A stretch of DNA of 64,000 nucleotides, from contig NZ_BPRE01000002.1 in NCBI RefSeq assembly GCF_022179765.1, positions 1 through 64,000 of the forward strand. Direction: 5' to 3'. Position numbers and translations under genes: made by a program. Positions 17,970 to 28,997 of this stretch are shown one piece after another. The stretch is from Methylorubrum suomiense (GTDB lineage: Bacteria > Pseudomonadota > Alphaproteobacteria > Rhizobiales > Beijerinckiaceae). Position 1 is the first letter of the stretch, and every line of letters begins with the position of its first letter. The notes beneath the pieces were generated by a model. It had not been told where the DNA came from and did not search any database. It was given only the letters and a program-made list of their open reading frames with translations.

Positions 17970-20612
17970 TTGACCAGGGTTCGGATGTCGGACCGCGCCG
18001 TTCAGGGACCCGTCTCGGACAGTGAAGCGACCGTCCGCCGCGCGATCGAGCGCTGGCGGAGCGATGTCATGACGGCACATCTCACGCGAGAGGGTGCCGC
18101 CTTCCTCGTGTTCGACCCGCGCGCCGAACGCCTCCTGCACGCGGCCGGGTCGGCCGCGGCGTACGGCGCGGGCATCGCGGCGATGGACGGCGTCGTGATG
18201 CCTGCCCTGCGTCTGGCCGATCAGGTTCAGCGTGCGGGTTCCCTCGGACCGCGCCCGCGCATGGTGCGCCTGCGCCTCGATCCCCGCGGCGTCGCCCCAC
18301 CGGTCGTCGTCCTGCTGGCCCGCGCCATGCTCGACGAGGCGCGCGAAGCTCTCTTGCTTTCTCCCCTCGGAGCCTTGCCGGTTCTGCGGCCGGCGGAGGC
18401 GCCTTCGGAGTCGCATGGGCCGATTCCGTCCGATCTCGGATCCGAGGCATCGCCCGTCGCCGACGAGGCCGTGGGACGCCATGAGGAAGCGGCTCATGCG
18501 GAGGCGGCCCATGAGGCAGCCGCAGATCCGGGTCTGACGCCGATTGGGAAGGTCGCCGAGGATGAGGCAGCGTCCCGGCCTTCTTCCTCGCCGTCAGCCA
18601 TCTCCGAGCCGCCGATCCGCTTCGTCTGGCGCAGCGACGGGGATGGGGTGCTGACTCATGTCTCGAGCACCCATCCTGATCTTGCCGCGGTGATCACCGG
18701 TCGTGCCTGGTCCGATCTCGCGGCGGACGGAATCGTCGAAGGCGCAGGTCTTGAGCCGCTGCTCCAACCGATTCAGCGCACGTTTCGGAGTCTGCCGCTC
18801 GTGGTGCGGGGACGCGCCTACGAACACGAGATCGAGATTAGCGGCGCCCCGATGGGTCGTCCGGGGCGCGAGGAAGCGGGTCTCGGTGGCTTCGCGTTGC
18901 TGCGTGGCCGTCATCCGCGACCCGAGGACGTGAGTGGGCCGCCGGACCTCGATCTGACCCGTGCGCCGCCGGAGGCGACCTCTCTCTCGGTCAACGAGCA
19001 TGCGGCCTTCCGCGAGGTCGCACGTCTGCTGGGCCTCCGCTTCGCCCCGGACGAAACGACCGATCTGGGCGAGGTGTCGGACACCGAGCGGGTGGACGGT
19101 GTGTCCGGCGGTTCGGTCACGCCGTTTCCGACACCGCCGGCGCGCGCCGCCGAAGCGGAGGCTCGTGCCCGCGCCGCGATGGCCGAACTCCTCGAGCAAC
19201 TGCCCGCCGGGGTACTGATCTATCGTGACGATGCCGTCCTGTTCGCGAGCCGCGCCTTCCTCGCGCTGACCGGCTACGCTGACCTTGCGGCCCTGCGAGA
19301 GGCTGGCCTGCGCCACCTGTTCCGTGGACTGCCACCGGACGAGCGGGGCGGCGCCTCGGGTTCGCCCATCCCCTTCGCGCGGGGCGATGGCGGTACCGCC
19401 GCTTTGACGGTGGATCACGCGCGGCTCGACTGGGATGGGGCGCCAGCCGCGGTTTGCCTCGCGCGCGCTATCGAGACCGAGAGGGCCGCCCCTCCGATTA
19501 CGCCGAACGATGCGCGGCTGCGGGCCGAGAAGGTCTTGGACAGCCTCGAGGAGGGCGTCGTCACCCTCGACGCGGAGGGACGCGTGGTCGGGCTCAATCC
19601 GAGCGCGGCCGAACTGATTCATGCCCATCCGAAGGAGGTCGTCGGCGGGCGCTTCTCCGATCTGTTCGCCCCGGAGAGCCTGCCGGCGCTGGAAGCCGCC
19701 GTCACCGACTCGCGCCGTTCCGGCGCCAGCGAGCTTCGCGGCGTGACCGTGCGCTCGGGCGCAGCGGCCTTGCGGCTGCGCATCGCCCGGTTGTTCGGCG
19801 AGGACGCGCCCGGCTACTGCGCTTCCCTGAGGGAGATCCGCGACGAGGAGGTCGTGACCGCAGCGCAGCCCGCCCTGCCTCCCGCCGCGGTGCTTCCGGT
19901 CGCGTCGGAGCGCGAGGGTGCGGCGGATGCCTGGAAAGCCCGGGCGCTGGCCAGGGTCGGACGCGAGATACGGCCGTCACTCACCGCGATCCTTTCCCTG
20001 ACGGACATGATGCTGTCGGACCGGTTCGACCGGGCCGATGGCGAGCGTCTGGAGGCGTATCTGCGCGAGGTGCGCCAATCCGGCGGCCGCATCGCTGCCA
20101 TCCTGGACGATCTGCGAGACTTGGCGGCCCTCCAGGCCGGGCTCCATTTGAGCTTCACGCGGATCGGTCTCAACGACCTCGTTTCCGGCTGCATCGGCGC
20201 CATGCAGGCTCAGGCCGCCCGCGACCGGATCGTTGTGCGCACCAGCCTTGGCCCGGACCTGCCGCCCCTCCTCGCCGACGAGCGCTCCATCCGTCAGGCC
20301 GCCCTATCCGTGATCGGCAATGCCATCCGGGTCTCGGAGGCGGGCGGCCAAGTCATCGTCTCGACGACCCTGGCAGATCCCGGCGAGATCGCCCTGCGGG
20401 TCCGCGATACCGGCCCCGGAATGTCCCCGGCGGCGCTCAACGGTGCCCTCGAACCCTTCCGCGAAGGGGGCGATCCGGTTCCGGAGGCCGAGGGCGGCGG
20501 TTTCGGCCTGACACTCACTAAGGCGCTCGTCGAGGCCAATCGTGGCCGGTTCCGCATCGGCAGCCGCAAGGACGAGGGCACCCTCGTGGAGATGATTTTC
20601 CCGGCCGCCTGA
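17970..20612 (+). CDS. Large PAS-domain sensor kinase-like protein lacking the H-box histidine
   Basis: 880 residues. An N-terminal sensory region, then PAS-like segments near residues 406 (LPAGVLIYRDDAVLFAS) and 521 (LDSLEEGVVTLDAEGRVVGLN). The dimerisation helix follows (residues ~655-725) and a C-terminal ATPase domain. N-box (VIGNAIRVSEAGG), G1 (DTGPGM, ~813) and G2 (GGGFGLTL) look intact. The H-box reads GREIRPSL where SHELRTPL is expected: residue 665 is Arg (codon CGC, 19962-19964). It may therefore be a non-canonical regulator, as DivL is in Caulobacter. The start is TTG 17970 (GAGG upstream) or ATG 17985. No receiver gene is adjacent. Confidence 0.82.
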   Translation: MTRVRMSDRAVQGPVSDSEATVRRAIERWRSDVMTAHLTREGAAFLVFDPRAERLLHAAGSAAAYGAGIAAMDGVVMPALRLADQVQRAGSLGPRPRMVRLRLDPRGVAPPVVVLLARAMLDEAREALLLSPLGALPVLRPAEAPSESHGPIPSDLGSEASPVADEAVGRHEEAAHAEAAHEAAADPGLTPIGKVAEDEAASRPSSSPSAISEPPIRFVWRSDGDGVLTHVSSTHPDLAAVITGRAWSDLAADGIVEGAGLEPLLQPIQRTFRSLPLVVRGRAYEHEIEISGAPMGRPGREEAGLGGFALLRGRHPRPEDVSGPPDLDLTRAPPEATSLSVNEHAAFREVARLLGLRFAPDETTDLGEVSDTERVDGVSGGSVTPFPTPPARAAEAEARARAAMAELLEQLPAGVLIYRDDAVLFASRAFLALTGYADLAALREAGLRHLFRGLPPDERGGASGSPIPFARGDGGTAALTVDHARLDWDGAPAAVCLARAIETERAAPPITPNDARLRAEKVLDSLEEGVVTLDAEGRVVGLNPSAAELIHAHPKEVVGGRFSDLFAPESLPALEAAVTDSRRSGASELRGVTVRSGAAALRLRIARLFGEDAPGYCASLREIRDEEVVTAAQPALPPAAVLPVASEREGAADAWKARALARVGREIRPSLTAILSLTDMMLSDRFDRADGERLEAYLREVRQSGGRIAAILDDLRDLAALQAGLHLSFTRIGLNDLVSGCIGAMQAQAARDRIVVRTSLGPDLPPLLADERSIRQAALSVIGNAIRVSEAGGQVIVSTTLADPGEIALRVRDTGPGMSPAALNGALEPFREGGDPVPEAEGGGFGLTLTKALVEANRGRFRIGSRKDEGTLVEMIFPAA

Positions 20613-20715
20613 CCCTTGCCCTTCGGCACGATCTACTCCGTTGAGAGCAATCGGCATTCGCGGCGAACCTGCCCTGAGCAAGGTTCGCCCACGCTATTAA
20701 GTCGTCCATAAGAAA

Positions 20716-20742
20716 ATTTTGTACAACTTGATTGCACAAAAT
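20716..20742. promoter_or_regulatory. 27-bp near-perfect palindrome upstream of acsA
   Basis: ATTTTGTACAA and TTGCACAAAAT are 11-nt inverted arms around CTTGA, matching at 10 of 11 positions. The site is AT-rich in a GC-rich genome and ends 121 nt before the acsA ATG. This is a likely operator for an acetate/acyl-CoA-responsive regulator, identity unknown. Confidence 0.5.
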
Positions 20743-20862
20743 CCCCGAACTCGACTTTTTGGCGCTTGCCGGCCCTCTTCACATGCGATTAAGAGTTTCT
20801 TGGAAGCCCCGGCTGCGTGCACCGGCACGATACGATCGGGCACCGTTCAGGGAAGAAACGAC

Positions 20863-22815
20863 ATGAGCGAGAAGGTCATCGACGTTCAGGATGCTTGGCG
20901 CGAGCGGGCACTGATCGACGACGCCAAGTACAAGGATATGTACACCGCGTCCGTCTCCGATCCCGATGCATTCTGGGCCGAACACGGCAAGCGCATCGAT
21001 TGGTCGACGCCCTTCACCAAGGTCAAGAATACCAGCTTCGCTCCGGGTAATATCTCGATCAAGTGGTTCGAGGACGGGAAGACCAACGTCGCCCTGAACT
21101 GTATCGATCGGCACCTCGAGACCCGCGGTGATCAGACCGCGATCATCTGGGAAGGCGACGATCCGAACGAGTCCAAGCACATCACCTATCGGCAGCTTCA
21201 CGCGGAAGTGTGCCGGATGGCCAACGTCCTGCGCAATCGCGGCGTCGGCAAGGGCGACCGCGTCACGCTGTATCTTCCGATGATCCCCGAGGCCGCCTAC
21301 GCGATGCTGGCCTGCGCCCGTCTCGGCGCCATCCACGCCATCGTTTTCGGCGGCTTCTCGCCGGACTCGTTGGCGAGCCGCATCAATGGCTGCGGCTCGA
21401 AGGTCGTCATCACGGCGGATGAGGGTCTGCGCGGCGGTCGCAAGGTGCCGCTCAAGGCCAATGTCGACGAGGCGATCAAGCGGGTCGAGAAGGACCTGGT
21501 CGAACACGTCATCGTCGTGCAGCGCACCGGTGGCAACGTCGCCATGGAGCCCGGCCGTGACGTCTATTACCACGAGGCGGCCGAGCAGGTCACGGACGAT
21601 TGCCCGGCCGAGGCGGTCGATGCCGAGCACCCGCTCTTCATCCTCTACACGTCAGGCTCGACCGGCCAGCCGAAGGGCGTGGTGCACACCACCGGCGGCT
21701 ATCTCGTCTACGCTTCGATGACCCACCAATACGTGTTCGATTATCACGATGGTGACGTCTACTGGTGCACGGCGGATGTCGGCTGGGTCACGGGGCACAG
21801 CTACATCGTCTACGGTCCCCTCGCGAACGGCGCGACCACGCTGATGTTCGAGGGCATCCCGACCTATCCGTCGAACTCCCGTTTCTGGGAGGTGGTCGAC
21901 AAGCACAACGTCAACATCTTCTACACGGCGCCGACGGCGATCCGCTCGCTGATGGGTGGTGGCGAAGGCCCGGTGAAGAAGACCTCGCGCAAGTCCCTGC
22001 GCGTGCTGGGTTCGGTCGGCGAGCCGATCAATCCAGAAGCTTGGGAATGGTACTACAACGTGGTCGGCGAGCAGCGCTGCTCCATCGTCGATACTTGGTG
22101 GCAGACCGAGACCGGCGGCATCCTGATCACCCCGCTGCCCGGTGCCACCAAGCTCAAGCCCGGCTCGGCAACCCGTCCGTTCTTCGGCGTGCAGCCGGTC
22201 ATGGTCGACGCCGAGGGCAAGGAACTCGAGGGCAAGTGCGAGGGCAACCTCTGCATCAAGGATTCATGGCCCGGCCAGATGCGCACCGTTTACGGTGACC
22301 ACGAGCGCTTCGAGCAGACCTACTTCTCGACCTACAAGAACCTCTACTTCACCGGCGATGGCGCGCGCCGCGACGACGACGGCTATTACTGGATCACCGG
22401 CCGGGTCGACGACGTCATCAACGTGTCCGGCCACCGCATGGGCACGGCCGAGGTCGAATCCTCGCTGGTCGCTCATCCGAAGGTGTCGGAGGCCGCCGTC
22501 GTGGGCTACCCGCACAACGTCAAGGGTCAGGGCATCTACGCCTACGTCACCCTCAACGAGGGCCTGGAGGGCGACGACACCCTTCGCAAGGAACTCGTGA
22601 CCTGGGTGCGCAAGGATATCGGCCCGATCGCCTCGCCGGATCTGATCCAGTTCGCACCGGGCCTGCCCAAGACCCGCTCGGGCAAGATCATGCGCCGCAT
22701 CCTGCGCAAGATCGCCGAGGACGATTTCGGCTCGCTCGGCGATACCTCGACCCTCGCCGAGCCGGCGGTGGTCGATGACCTGATCGAGAACCGTCAGAAC
22801 CGCGCCAAGGCCTGA
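20863..22815 (+). CDS. acsA: Acetyl-CoA synthetase
   Basis: 650 residues, the usual length. AMP-forming acyl-adenylate enzyme: the P-loop [20 protein letters not shown], the hinge region [22 protein letters not shown], and the C-terminal [14 protein letters not shown] with the catalytic Lys that is commonly controlled by reversible acetylation. It converts acetate, ATP and CoA to acetyl-CoA. The start is the ATG at 20863 after AGGGAAG. The acetate symporter genes follow in the same direction. Confidence 0.96.
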   Translation: MSEKVIDVQDAWRERALIDDAKYKDMYTASVSDPDAFWAEHGKRIDWSTPFTKVKNTSFAPGNISIKWFEDGKTNVALNCIDRHLETRGDQTAIIWEGDDPNESKHITYRQLHAEVCRMANVLRNRGVGKGDRVTLYLPMIPEAAYAMLACARLGAIHAIVFGGFSPDSLASRINGCGSKVVITADEGLRGGRKVPLKANVDEAIKRVEKDLVEHVIVVQRTGGNVAMEPGRDVYYHEAAEQVTDDCPAEAVDAEHPLFILYTSGSTGQPKGVVHTTGGYLVYASMTHQYVFDYHDGDVYWCTADVGWVTGHSYIVYGPLANGATTLMFEGIPTYPSNSRFWEVVDKHNVNIFYTAPTAIRSLMGGGEGPVKKTSRKSLRVLGSVGEPINPEAWEWYYNVVGEQRCSIVDTWWQTETGGILITPLPGATKLKPGSATRPFFGVQPVMVDAEGKELEGKCEGNLCIKDSWPGQMRTVYGDHERFEQTYFSTYKNLYFTGDGARRDDDGYYWITGRVDDVINVSGHRMGTAEVESSLVAHPKVSEAAVVGYPHNVKGQGIYAYVTLNEGLEGDDTLRKELVTWVRKDIGPIASPDLIQFAPGLPKTRSGKIMRRILRKIAEDDFGSLGDTSTLAEPAVVDDLIENRQNRAKA

Positions 22816-22850
22816 GGCGGGACCCGGACGAGGCACCTGAGACAAACGTC

Positions 22851-22874
22851 CTCCTCCCCCTCTCCGGGGAGGAG
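22851..22874 (+). repeat. Hairpin after acsA
   Basis: CTCCTCCCC and GGGGAGGAG form 9-bp arms around a 6-nt loop, with TTT just after, about 36 nt past the acsA stop. It may be a weak terminator or attenuator before the DUF485-actP pair. A second hairpin (CCCTTCC-GA-GGAAGGG) lies near 22927. Confidence 0.5.
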
Positions 22875-23035
22875 TTTGAGGTGGGGAGGCAGTGCTACGC
22901 CACGCTGCCGAACCCGACCCTTCCGCCCTTCCGAGGAAGGGAACGCGGCGCTGCGCCGCCACTTTCAACCGAAACCATAAAAGTAACCAACCGCCGGCCC
23001 GCGCGACGGGGCGGAAACGGATGGGAGGAGATTCC

Positions 23036-23422
23036 ATGAGCGTTGTTCACACGGCAGGTCCGCCCGCGACCTCCGATGCCCGCACCTTGCACGGTGCCGG
23101 CGCCCTCGACATGCCCGAGCCCGATCACCGGCTCGACCGGGTGTCGCAGCATCCGATTTTTCAGACGCTGGTCCAGGAACGCAACCGCTACGCCTGGGTG
23201 CTGACCGGCCTGATGCTGTTCGTCTATTTCGGCTTCATCGGTCTGATCGCCTTCGACAAGGCTCTGCTCGCCACCAAGGTCGGCGGCACCGCCTCGCTCG
23301 GCTTCTACATGGGCATGTTCGTGATCGTCTTCGCGTTCATCCTCACCGGCATCTACGTCGCCCGCGCCAACACCCGTTTCGACCGGCTCTCGGCCGACCT
23401 CGCCCGGAGCCTCGCGAAATGA
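23036..23422 (+). CDS. DUF485 membrane protein (YjcH-like)
   Basis: 128 residues. The cytoplasmic N terminus contains [16 protein letters not shown], the family signature, followed by two transmembrane helices ([18 protein letters not shown] and [21 protein letters not shown]). GGGAGGAG precedes the ATG. Its TGA overlaps the actP start (ATGA), the usual yjcH-actP arrangement, so it probably assists or regulates the symporter. Confidence 0.9.
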   Translation: MSVVHTAGPPATSDARTLHGAGALDMPEPDHRLDRVSQHPIFQTLVQERNRYAWVLTGLMLFVYFGFIGLIAFDKALLATKVGGTASLGFYMGMFVIVFAFILTGIYVARANTRFDRLSADLARSLAK

Positions 23423-25107
23423 TCCGTCTTCTCTCCCTCCTCGCCGCCGGCCTCGCGCTCGGCGCGGCTCCGGCGCTCGCCGCCGGGCCGGATCTGGGCC
23501 AGGTCCAGCAATCGGCCACGAACTGGCCGGCCATCGGCATGTTCCTGTTCTTCGTGCTGTTCACGCTCGGCATCACCTATCGAGCCGCGAAGGGCTCGAA
23601 ATCGGCGGCCGATTTCTATGCCGCGGGCGGCGGCATCTCGGCGGGCACGAATTCTCTGGCGATCGCCGGCGACTACATGTCCGCGGCGTCCTTCCTCGGA
23701 ATTTCCGGCCTCGTCTACACCTCGGGCTTCGACGGGCTGATTTACTCGACCGGCTTCCTCGTCGGCTGGCCGATCGTGCTATTCCTCATCGCCGAGCGCC
23801 TGCGCAATCTCGGCAAGTTCACCTTCGCGGACGTGGCGAGCTTCCGCCTCGACCAGACCTCGATCCGCATCATCTCGGCGACCGGCACGCTCGTCGTCGT
23901 GGCCTTCTACCTGATCGCTCAGATGGTCGGCGCGGGTAAGCTGATCCAGCTCCTGTTCGGTCTGCCCTACCTCTACGCTGTGGTGCTCGTCGGCGCGCTG
24001 ATGATCATCTACGTCGCCTTCGGCGGCATGAAGGCGACGACCTGGGTGCAGGTCATCAAGGCCTGCCTGCTCCTCGGAGGGGCGACCTTCATGGCCGGCG
24101 CCGTGCTCTATCGGTACGGCTTCAGCCCGGAGAAGCTGTTCGCCACGGCGGTGCAGACGCATCCCAAGGGCGATTCCATCATGGCGCCCGGCGGCCTCGT
24201 GACGAACCCGATCGACTCGATCTCGCTCGGCGTCGGCCTGATGTTCGGTACCGCCGGCCTGCCGCACATCCTGATGCGCTTCTTCACGGTCTCTGACGCT
24301 CAGGCCGCCCGCAAGTCGGTGTTCTACGCCACCGGCCTCATCGGCTACTTCTACATCCTCACCTTCATCATTGGCTTCGGCGGCATCGCCCTGCTGATGT
24401 CGGATCCGAGCTACTTCAAGCTCGGTGCCGACGGCACGACCTACGACAAGATCAAGGACATGATCGGCGGCACCAACATGGTCGCGGTCAATCTCGCCAA
24501 TGCCATCGGCGGTCCGTACTTCCTCGGCTTCATCTCGGCGGTGGCCTTCGCGACCATCCTCGCGGTGGTGGCGGGCCTGACGCTGGCCGGCGCCTCGGCG
24601 ATCAGCCACGATCTCTACGCTCAGGTCTTCGCCCGTGGGCGGACGACGGAGAAGGCCGAGGTGAACCTGTCGAAGGCCTCCGCCGTCGGCATCGGTATCG
24701 TCGCGATCGTCCTCGGCTACATCTTCGAGAATCAGAACGTCGCCTTCATGGTCGGCCTCGCCTTCTCCGTGGCGGCGAGCTGCAACTTCCCGGTTCTCGC
24801 CATGTCGATCCTGTGGCGCGGCACGACCACCTGGGGGGCGCTGATCGGCGGTCTCGTCGGGCTCGTGGCGGCGGTGACCATGGTCGTGCTGTCCGACGCC
24901 GTCTGGGTGAAGACCTTCGGTCATCCGGTGGCGCTCTTCCCCTACGCCAATCCGGCCCTGTTCTCGATGCCGCTCGCTTTCGTGACGATCTGGGTGGTTT
25001 CGACGATCGACCGGACCCGCCGCGGCAACCGCGAGCGCGCCGCCTTCGACGCCCAGTACGTGCGCTCGGAGACCGGCATCGGCGCTGCGGAAGCGCACGC
25101 GCACTGA
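23419..25107 (+). CDS. actP: Cation/acetate symporter ActP (SSS family)
   Basis: 562 residues, about 13-14 transmembrane helices of the sodium:solute symporter family. Visible: [30 protein letters not shown] near the start (substrate/Na+ region), [16 protein letters not shown] and [18 protein letters not shown] [13 protein letters not shown]. It imports acetate and other short carboxylates for AcsA. It overlaps DUF485 by 4 nt and is followed by a strong terminator. Confidence 0.94.
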   Translation: MIRLLSLLAAGLALGAAPALAAGPDLGQVQQSATNWPAIGMFLFFVLFTLGITYRAAKGSKSAADFYAAGGGISAGTNSLAIAGDYMSAASFLGISGLVYTSGFDGLIYSTGFLVGWPIVLFLIAERLRNLGKFTFADVASFRLDQTSIRIISATGTLVVVAFYLIAQMVGAGKLIQLLFGLPYLYAVVLVGALMIIYVAFGGMKATTWVQVIKACLLLGGATFMAGAVLYRYGFSPEKLFATAVQTHPKGDSIMAPGGLVTNPIDSISLGVGLMFGTAGLPHILMRFFTVSDAQAARKSVFYATGLIGYFYILTFIIGFGGIALLMSDPSYFKLGADGTTYDKIKDMIGGTNMVAVNLANAIGGPYFLGFISAVAFATILAVVAGLTLAGASAISHDLYAQVFARGRTTEKAEVNLSKASAVGIGIVAIVLGYIFENQNVAFMVGLAFSVAASCNFPVLAMSILWRGTTTWGALIGGLVGLVAAVTMVVLSDAVWVKTFGHPVALFPYANPALFSMPLAFVTIWVVSTIDRTRRGNRERAAFDAQYVRSETGIGAAEAHAH

Positions 25108-25128
25108 TTGGCGCGCAGGGATCGAAAC

Positions 25129-25168
25129 GAAGAAGAGCCCCGCCTCATGGCGGGGCCCTTCTTCGTTT
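25129..25168. terminator. Bidirectional terminator between actP and purH
   Basis: GAAGAAG-A-GCCCCGCC pairs with GGCGGGGC-C-CTTCTTC (7 plus 8 bp with one mismatch, TCAT loop) and is followed by GTTT. Confidence 0.85.
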
Positions 25169-25352
25169 GACTGAGGTTCCAGGGGCCAAGAGTTCGTTTG
25201 GGCGGGTCACCTGAGGGCACCTAGCAAGTTCGGCGAGTCGTCGCGCGTTCCCAGGAAAGGATCATCTCCTCGGAAGCCCGGATCCTCCCTTCGAACGGGC
25301 GCTCTCCGCATCGGACCGAAAACGGACCATGGGCCGTCAAAGAACCGGGGCA

Positions 25353-26951
25353 CTAGTGCCGGAAGTGGCGCACCCCGGTGAACACCATCGCGAGACCCGC
25401 CTCGTCGGCGGCTCGGATCACGTCGTCGTCGCGCATCGAGCCGCCCGGCTGGATGACCGCCGTGGCACCGGCCTCCGCCGCGGCGAGCAGGCCGTCAGGG
25501 AAGGGGAAGAAGGCGTCGGAGGCGACCGCCGAGCCCTTGGCGAGGCTCTCGGCCAAGCCGAGACTTTTGGCGGCTTCGGCCGCCTTGCGGGCGGCGGTGA
25601 TCGAGGAATCGACCCGGGACATCTGACCGGCGCCGATGCCGACCGTTGCACCGTTCTTCGCGTAGACGATGGCGTTCGACTTGACGTGTTTGGCCACGCG
25701 ATAGGCGAAGATCATGTCGGCGCGTTCGGCCTCGCTCGGCTGGCGCCGGGTCACGACCTTCAGGGCCATGTCGTCGACGACCGACGCGTCGCGTCCCTGC
25801 ACGAGGAAGCCGCCCGCCACCGTGCGGACGGTCTCGCCGGCCGCACGCGGATCGGGCAGGCCGTCGGCCAGCAGCAGCCGCAGGTTCTTCTTGGCGCCGA
25901 TGATGGCCTTCGCCTCGTCCGATGCGTCGGGGGCGATGATGACCTCGGTGAAGATCTCCACGATCCTGCGCGCGGCCTCGGCATCGAGAGGGCGGTTCAG
26001 GGCGACGATGCCGCCGAAGGCTGACGTCGGATCGCAGGCCAGCGCCCGCTCGTAGGCCGTGAGGAGATCGGCACCCTCCGCCACGCCGCAGGGATTGGCG
26101 TGCTTGATGATCGCCACCGCCGCCGTACGGGCCGGGTCGAACTCGGCGACGCATTCATAGGCCGCGTCGGTATCGTTGAGGTTGTTGTAGGACAGTTCCT
26201 TGCCCTGGACTTGTCGCGCGGTGGCGATGCCGGGGCGCAGCGTGCCGGGCAGACGGTAGAAGGCCGCCGCTTGGTGCGGATTCTCGCCGTAGCGCAGGCT
26301 CTGGCCGAGGCGACCGCCCAGGGCGCGAAAGGCGGGGGCCTCCTGGGTCGGCACCTCTGCGGCGAGCCAATTGGCGATGGCGGCGTCGTAGGACGCCGTG
26401 CGGGAGAAGGCCTTCTGCGCCAACCGGCGACGGGTTGCGGCGCTGATGCCGCCTTCGCCCGCCCGCATCTCGTCGAGCAGGGCGGAGTAATCGGCCACGT
26501 CGACCACCACCGCCACGTCGGCGTGGTTCTTGGCCGCCGCGCGGATCATCGCCGGCCCGCCGACATCGATGTTCTCGACGCAGTCGTCGTAGGCCCGCCC
26601 CGCCTTCAGGGTCTCCTCGAACGGGTAGAGATTGACGACGAGCAGGTCGATGGCGCCGATGCCGTGAGCGGCGAGCGCTGCCTGATGCTCGGGATTGTCG
26701 CGGACGGCGAGCAGACCGCCATGGACTGCCGGGTGCAGGGTCTTCACCCGCCCGTCCATCATCTCGGGGAAGCGCGTCAGCTCAGCGACCTCGGTCACGG
26801 TGAGCCCGGCCTCGGACAGCGCCCGGTGGGTGCCGCCCGTCGAGACCAGCTCGACCCCGAGGCCGGCGAGGGCGGTCGCGAATTCGACGAGACCCGTCTT
26901 GTCCGAAACGGAGAGGAGGGCGCGGGTCACCCGGATGTGGTCGCGCGGCAT
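25353..26951 (-). CDS. purH: Bifunctional AICAR formyltransferase / IMP cyclohydrolase
   Basis: 532 residues from the ATG at 26951 ([20 protein letters not shown]); the frame stays open 32 codons upstream but that stretch is not PurH-like. The N-terminal cyclohydrolase domain shows SVSDKTG, STGGT and [15 protein letters not shown]. The C-terminal AICARFT domain shows [28 protein letters not shown] and KHANPCGVA. It performs the last two steps of IMP synthesis. The upstream 122 nt separate it from the heparinase-like gene in the same direction. Confidence 0.96.
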   Translation of the reverse strand: MPRDHIRVTRALLSVSDKTGLVEFATALAGLGVELVSTGGTHRALSEAGLTVTEVAELTRFPEMMDGRVKTLHPAVHGGLLAVRDNPEHQAALAAHGIGAIDLLVVNLYPFEETLKAGRAYDDCVENIDVGGPAMIRAAAKNHADVAVVVDVADYSALLDEMRAGEGGISAATRRRLAQKAFSRTASYDAAIANWLAAEVPTQEAPAFRALGGRLGQSLRYGENPHQAAAFYRLPGTLRPGIATARQVQGKELSYNNLNDTDAAYECVAEFDPARTAAVAIIKHANPCGVAEGADLLTAYERALACDPTSAFGGIVALNRPLDAEAARRIVEIFTEVIIAPDASDEAKAIIGAKKNLRLLLADGLPDPRAAGETVRTVAGGFLVQGRDASVVDDMALKVVTRRQPSEAERADMIFAYRVAKHVKSNAIVYAKNGATVGIGAGQMSRVDSSITAARKAAEAAKSLGLAESLAKGSAVASDAFFPFPDGLLAAAEAGATAVIQPGGSMRDDDVIRAADEAGLAMVFTGVRHFRH

Positions 26952-27073
26952 CGTGGTCGCCTGTGTCGCAGAGGAAATTTTTCGCGCGGTAGCACGATGT
27001 GGGCGGGGCGGCCAGTTGCGCTGCGGCAAGTGCCAACAGGTCCACACCGGTTTGGCCCGAGTTGCCGAGCGTC

Positions 27074-28783
27074 TCAGAGCCGCCCGATCCGCCAGCGCAC
27101 CCGCGCCTCATCCGTCACCGTCAGGTGGAGCACGATCTGCGCCGTCCGTCGGGCGCCGACCACGCCCGCGAAGTAGACGCTCTCCTCGATCACGAGGTCC
27201 GCTCCCTCGGCCGTAAAAAGCCAGGTCTCGCCGGTCGGCAGGGTCAGCGTGATCCCACCCGCCTCTTCCGCGCGGGCATCGACGGCCGAATGCAGGTGGA
27301 ACCGCACCGCCACGGCACGGGGCCGTCCGCCGTGGCGGCCTTCCCGGAGGAAGGCATCCTCCCCGTCGAGACAGTCCGGATCGGACGCGAGGCGCCAGCG
27401 CCGCTCATGGATCACGCCGAAATCGGCGAGGTAGCCGTCATGGCGGGCCGCGAGCACCGAGGCCCCCGGCTCGGTCCGCCGCTCGACCGTTACGGGGCCC
27501 GGCCCGCCCAACACCACCGGTCCGCGCCGGGCGAGCAGCCAAGCGGTGGCCAAGCGTCCCCCGAAGGGGCCCGACGTCTCACCGAGGAAGCGGCAGGACG
27601 AAGCATCGGCCACCGTCGCGGTCGAATGGGCGGCGGTGCTGCGGGCCATGCGGCGCAGCTCGGCCCCGCTCGCCGGCATGCCGCAATTGACGACGATGCG
27701 CTGCGCACCGCTCGACAATTCGAAGGAAAGACAGCCTGCACAGGCATTGCGTGACTGCGACAGGGGCGGCGGCGCACCGACGTCGCAGACGACCACGATG
27801 CGGCCCGTCTCCAGCCGGGCGTAGCCCGAATGCGGCCCGTGCATCAGGGGCTCGGTGCCGGCCCCGTCATAGACGAGAAGCGTGGCGAGATGGTCCGCGG
27901 CGGTCACGCCCATCCCGTTGAAATGGCTCAGAGAGGCGTCGCCGTGGCGCAGCAGGCGCAGGGCGGGCAGCATCCGGTCGACGGCGCGCAGCAGCGCCTC
28001 CGGAGGATCGACGCTGCGGCTGAGGAAGCTCTGGCGCAGGGGAAGCAGGTCGAGGAGAAGCTCCATGGCGAAGCGCGGATCACGGGAGCGATGGCCGCCA
28101 TCGGGCAGGATCTGCCGGTCGAGCTCGCGCACGAGGATCCGCGTGGCCCGGCGCAGGATCGCCTCGATTCCCTCGCAGCAGAGTCCCGCATAGGTCAGAG
28201 CCACCGCCGCCAGCAGCCGAGATTGCGGCGGAGCCGAGCGACGCAGCGAGATCTCCAGATCCCGCGCGCCGCGCCCGACGGTCTTGAGGAAGGCTTGGTA
28301 GAAGGCGTGATCGGCCCCCTCCAGCACGAGGGGGGATTGGCACAGGAAGGAGATCAGCCGTCGCGCGGCCACCGGCACCGGACTGGCGCGGGCGGCATCG
28401 CCCCGGCCGCTCATGAAATCCGAGACGAAGGCCCGGGCATTGGCGCGGGCGAGCGCGGTGTCGGCGGCGCGCAGGTGGCGCAGCCAGCCGAAGCCGTAGA
28501 GCGCGTCCGCCCATTCGGGGGAGGGAGGATCGTAGTCGAAGGGCGAGCGCCCGCTCACCACCAGGGATCGGCCGGCGAAGACGAACAAGCCCGCATAGAT
28601 GTCGTCCGCCAGAGAGGCGTCGCTCGTGCGCAGATCGTGAGGGGCGATGACGAGACCGGTCACTCGGGCGCGCGGGAGGATCTCCGGCCGCGCGGTGAGG
28701 CGCCCGAACCGGTTTCGGGTGGCGCGCCGGATTTCCTGCCCGACCAAGCGATAGAGCTGCAAGCGATGGGGCCGTCTGGCCAA
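27074..28783 (-). CDS. Heparinase II/III-like protein
   Basis: 569 residues. The N-terminal half is an alpha/alpha-toroid ([26 protein letters not shown], then a helix-rich region with [17 protein letters not shown]). The C-terminal beta-sandwich has the [19 protein letters not shown] and [12 protein letters not shown] motifs typical of Hep_II_III proteins. These are polysaccharide lyases or relatives; in Rhizobiales this gene is normally next to purH. The usual locus also has rsmB and htpX, not seen here. No signal peptide is evident. Substrate unknown. Confidence 0.88.
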   Translation of the reverse strand: MARRPHRLQLYRLVGQEIRRATRNRFGRLTARPEILPRARVTGLVIAPHDLRTSDASLADDIYAGLFVFAGRSLVVSGRSPFDYDPPSPEWADALYGFGWLRHLRAADTALARANARAFVSDFMSGRGDAARASPVPVAARRLISFLCQSPLVLEGADHAFYQAFLKTVGRGARDLEISLRRSAPPQSRLLAAVALTYAGLCCEGIEAILRRATRILVRELDRQILPDGGHRSRDPRFAMELLLDLLPLRQSFLSRSVDPPEALLRAVDRMLPALRLLRHGDASLSHFNGMGVTAADHLATLLVYDGAGTEPLMHGPHSGYARLETGRIVVVCDVGAPPPLSQSRNACAGCLSFELSSGAQRIVVNCGMPASGAELRRMARSTAAHSTATVADASSCRFLGETSGPFGGRLATAWLLARRGPVVLGGPGPVTVERRTEPGASVLAARHDGYLADFGVIHERRWRLASDPDCLDGEDAFLREGRHGGRPRAVAVRFHLHSAVDARAEEAGGITLTLPTGETWLFTAEGADLVIEESVYFAGVVGARRTAQIVLHLTVTDEARVRWRIGRL

Positions 28784-28997
28784 GCCGTCCCCTCCCGACC
28801 GCTGTCGCGGGCTGCCGATCCCTCTGCGCGGCGCGCGGCCGAGCTTAGGGCGACCCTCTTAACCGGTCGTTAAGCCTGTGTCGCGCCGCTGTGAGGGCGC
28901 TCGCTTTTCCGCTTGTTGGTAACCACGACCGCGGCGACCGAGAGCGAGACGAGGCTCGTTTCCGTCCCGCGCGGCGCATCTTCGATGCAGCGGAGGC
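28784..28997. other. Intergenic region with CTTAAC/GTTAAG inverted repeat
   Basis: The perfect 6-bp arms CTTAAC and GTTAAG lie at 28858-28874 around CGGTC, 75 nt upstream of the heparinase-like start, and may be an operator or promoter element. Short frames here do not look coding. Confidence 0.35.
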
